The notes under the pieces were generated by a model. It made no database searches. It was not told the DNA's origin and worked only from the letters and a program-made list of their open reading frames with translations. Below are positions 14,001-15,171 of a stretch of 15,171 bases of DNA, in pieces. This stretch comes from Bacilli bacterium (GTDB taxonomy: Bacteria > Bacillota_I > Bacilli_A > RFN20 > CAG-826): positions 1-15,171 of the forward strand of contig JAEDNC010000010.1 in the NCBI GenBank assembly GCA_016302705.1, in the 5' to 3' direction. Each line of letters begins with the position of its first letter. The first letter of the stretch is position 1. A program made the position numbers and the translations under genes.

Positions 14001-14009
14001 TGTGCAAAA
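14001..14009 (-). promoter_or_regulatory. DnaA-box-like 9-mer
   Basis: TTTTGCACA on the minus strand fits TTWTNCACA. It has the same orientation as the box at 14046, 45 bases away. It may be chance in AT-rich DNA. Confidence 0.3.
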
Positions 14010-14019
14010 ATATTTCGCA

Positions 14020-14031
14020 ATTGTATACAAT
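14020..14031. promoter_or_regulatory. 12-base palindrome ATTGTATACAAT, possible regulator site
   Basis: A perfect palindrome with a TGTATACA core, a form seen in operators of GntR-type repressors. It lies 165 bases upstream of the predicted operon promoter. An imperfect inverted sequence (14003-14019) adjoins it. No regulator gene is present to pair with it. Confidence 0.35.
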
Positions 14032-14045
14032 ATTTTTTTGAACAT

Positions 14046-14054
14046 TGTGTATAA
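14046..14054 (-). promoter_or_regulatory. DnaA-box consensus 9-mer
   Basis: TTATACACA on the minus strand is an exact match to TTATNCACA. It sits just beyond the T-run of the nucleotidyltransferase terminator. There is no dnaA, dnaN or other origin gene nearby. Confidence 0.35.
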
Positions 14055-14106
14055 CAAAAACAAAAAAGGTTAACTATCTATCTATTACAGATAAGAGCTA
14101 ACCTTT
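14055..14106 (-). terminator. Intrinsic terminator of the nucleotidyltransferase gene
   Basis: The minus-strand RNA forms AAAGGTTAGCT (14106-14096) paired with AGTTAACCTTT (14075-14065), 11 pairs with one G-U, around a 20-base loop that can partly pair internally. A T-rich run (TTTTTGTTTTTG region, down to about 14055) follows. It starts 22 bases after the stop codon. Confidence 0.8.
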
Positions 14107-14127
14107 CAAAAACAAACAATATAACGA

Positions 14128-15042
14128 TTAGAACAAATCGGAGAAGAGATTCTTCTTATAAACACCATCTTCAATAAGTTTTTTAAAGGAGTTTATAACA
14201 GATTCTTTATCTTCTTTATAGGTGACTCCGAACCACTTGTCGTTAGTCTTTAAAACCTTAACTGTGACTTCCCCTTTTGAGAGCAATTCGCCGACGTAAG
14301 TTGGAAGCAAATATTCAGACTTTAATGGATTTTCTATATTAGCAAAGAATTCGACAAAGCCCTTTTCTAACATTCCGATGAAGTTAGGAGTGAAAGCCCA
14401 ACAGTTCATGGAAACGAAAGCTTCTGGATCAATTTTTACACCATCAGCTAAAGCACCATCTCCATCTTTAACGATATTAGAAGTTTCAACTACCTCGGTT
14501 AAGAAACTATTTTCATCGACTTTACAAACACCTCTAGTAACTCCACCATTATCTGAAAGGGTGTTCTTCAAGATAAATCCAGCCATCGCAAATGAATTTG
14601 GACTTAAGTTACTAATCATAAAGGAATGAAGTTGTCTAAAAGCTTCTTTTCCATAATAATCATCAGCGTTTATAACAGCAAAAGGTTCGCTAACAACATC
14701 TCTACAAGCTAAGATAGCTTGGCCGGTTCCCCATGGCTTAATTCTTCCTTCATAAGAAGGAGCTGAAGCAGGAACATCGTTTAAATCTTGGTAAGCATAA
14801 GCGATTTCGACATTTAATTTCTTAGCTAACTCTTCGAATCTATTACCGATTACTTCTCTAAAATCTTTTTCAATATCTCTTCTAATTATGAATACTACTT
14901 TGTTAAATCCAGCCTCTAAAGCATCGTGAATCGAATAATCCATGATGATTTCCCCATTTGGACCTACAGGAGCTAACTGTTTGATGCCTCCACCAAATCT
15001 CGAACCAATTCCAGCAGCCATAACAACTAATGCAGTTTTCAT
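14128..15042 (-). CDS. Sugar-phosphate nucleotidyltransferase, substrate unknown
   Basis: A 304-residue member of the NTP_transferase (GT-A fold) superfamily. The nucleotide-binding start is VMAAGIGSRFGGGIKQLAPV (7-26), with the G-x-G-x-R and Lys21 pattern; MDYSIHDALEAGF (34-46) and KPWGTGQAI (102-110) follow, and INADDYYG (124-131) carries the metal-binding Asp127/Asp128 pair. Such enzymes join a sugar phosphate or similar group to a nucleotide. It differs from GalU and GlgC in its motifs; a group of Bacillota proteins with this GGGIKQLAPVG pattern often has uncertain annotation and may serve phosphocholine-like or capsule/teichoic precursors. The start is supported by GGAGG 7 bases upstream. 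It has its own terminator, so it is probably not part of the maltodextrin operon, although a UDP- or ADP-sugar role in glycogen metabolism cannot be excluded. Confidence 0.85.
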   Translation of the reverse strand: MKTALVVMAAGIGSRFGGGIKQLAPVGPNGEIIMDYSIHDALEAGFNKVVFIIRRDIEKDFREVIGNRFEELAKKLNVEIAYAYQDLNDVPASAPSYEGRIKPWGTGQAILACRDVVSEPFAVINADDYYGKEAFRQLHSFMISNLSPNSFAMAGFILKNTLSDNGGVTRGVCKVDENSFLTEVVETSNIVKDGDGALADGVKIDPEAFVSMNCWAFTPNFIGMLEKGFVEFFANIENPLKSEYLLPTYVGELLSKGEVTVKVLKTNDKWFGVTYKEDKESVINSFKKLIEDGVYKKNLFSDLF

Positions 15043-15086
15043 TATATTTCCTCCATAAAAAGAACTAATTATTTATAGACACATCT

Positions 15087-15115
15087 ATTTAATACTAATA
15101 TATTAAGAAAGTCAA
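15087..15115 (-). promoter_or_regulatory. Candidate promoter of the nucleotidyltransferase gene
   Basis: TTGACT (15115-15110), 17-base spacer and TTAAAT (15092-15087) on the minus strand, predicting a start near 15080 and a leader of about 38 bases. Confidence 0.4.
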
Positions 15116-15120
15116 ATAAT

Positions 15121-15171
15121 CTACTTTCCGAAGACTAACTTTTTTAATCCTTTTAAAGGATGCTTATTTGC
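15121..15171 (-). CDS. 3' end of an unidentified upstream gene
   Basis: Sixteen codons followed by TAG read ANKHPLKGLKKLVFGK on the minus strand. The other two minus frames of this stretch hit stops at once, and the Lys-rich end looks like a protein C-terminus. It is too short to identify, and its coding nature is only likely. It would lie 78 bases upstream of the nucleotidyltransferase start, in the same direction. Confidence 0.4.
   Translation of the reverse strand, partial: ANKHPLKGLKKLVFGK

Larger units (their letters stand above)
13821..14127. other. 307-base AT-rich intergenic region upstream of the maltodextrin operon
   Basis: This gap holds, from the nucleotidyltransferase side to malQ: a terminator (14055-14106), a DnaA-box-like 9-mer (14046-14054), a palindrome ATTGTATACAAT (14020-14031), a second DnaA-box-like 9-mer (14001-14009), AT-rich stretches with a weak 8-bp hairpin (13928-13948), then promoter and operator (13841-13882). 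No open frame in it looks coding. Confidence 0.7.

Noticed and set aside
1..15171. CRISPR arrays, tRNA or rRNA genes, insertion sequences and phage genes.
   Set aside because: I found no regularly spaced repeats, no transposase or integrase reading frame, and no recognisable RNA gene.

Overview
The window looks like a low-GC, standard-code bacterium of the Bacillota/Mycoplasmatota type. The DNA is strongly AT-rich, Shine-Dalgarno sites are AGGAGG-like, and secreted proteins are lipoproteins with lipobox cysteines. UGA is a real stop: malF ends in UGA inside an ATGA overlap with malG. An uncultured gut member of the Bacilli or an RF39-like lineage would fit, but this is inference; no taxonomic marker gene is present.

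Almost everything is on the minus strand, so transcription reads from high to low coordinates. At the right edge are the last codons of an unidentified gene, then a sugar-phosphate nucleotidyltransferase (14128-15042) that ends at a hairpin terminator. A 307-base AT-rich gap follows. It holds two DnaA-box-like 9-mers, a 12-base palindrome, a promoter and a near-perfect cre/LacI-type operator. From this promoter an apparent maltodextrin/starch operon runs: malQ (4-alpha-glucanotransferase), malK (ABC ATPase), a small lipoprotein resembling SusE/SusF starch-binding domains, malE (binding lipoprotein), malF (permease with a very large extra cytoplasmic helical region), malG (permease) and an alpha-amylase-family GH13 lipoprotein.

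The amylase converges on a small plus-strand membrane-protein gene (3203-3667), whose terminator abuts the amylase stop. That gene appears to be leaderless. Diverging from it on the minus strand are two tightly coupled RDD-family membrane proteins and then a type I pullulanase lipoprotein cut by the left edge.

The genes form a coherent starch/glycogen pathway. Surface-anchored amylase and pullulanase cut starch and its branches. MalE and the accessory lipoprotein capture maltodextrins, MalFGK imports them, and MalQ rearranges them in the cytoplasm. No transcriptional regulator and no maltodextrin phosphorylase lie in the window. The most unusual item is MalF: 930 residues, with about 400 residues of charged, helix-rich sequence between an N-terminal membrane module and the transport core.
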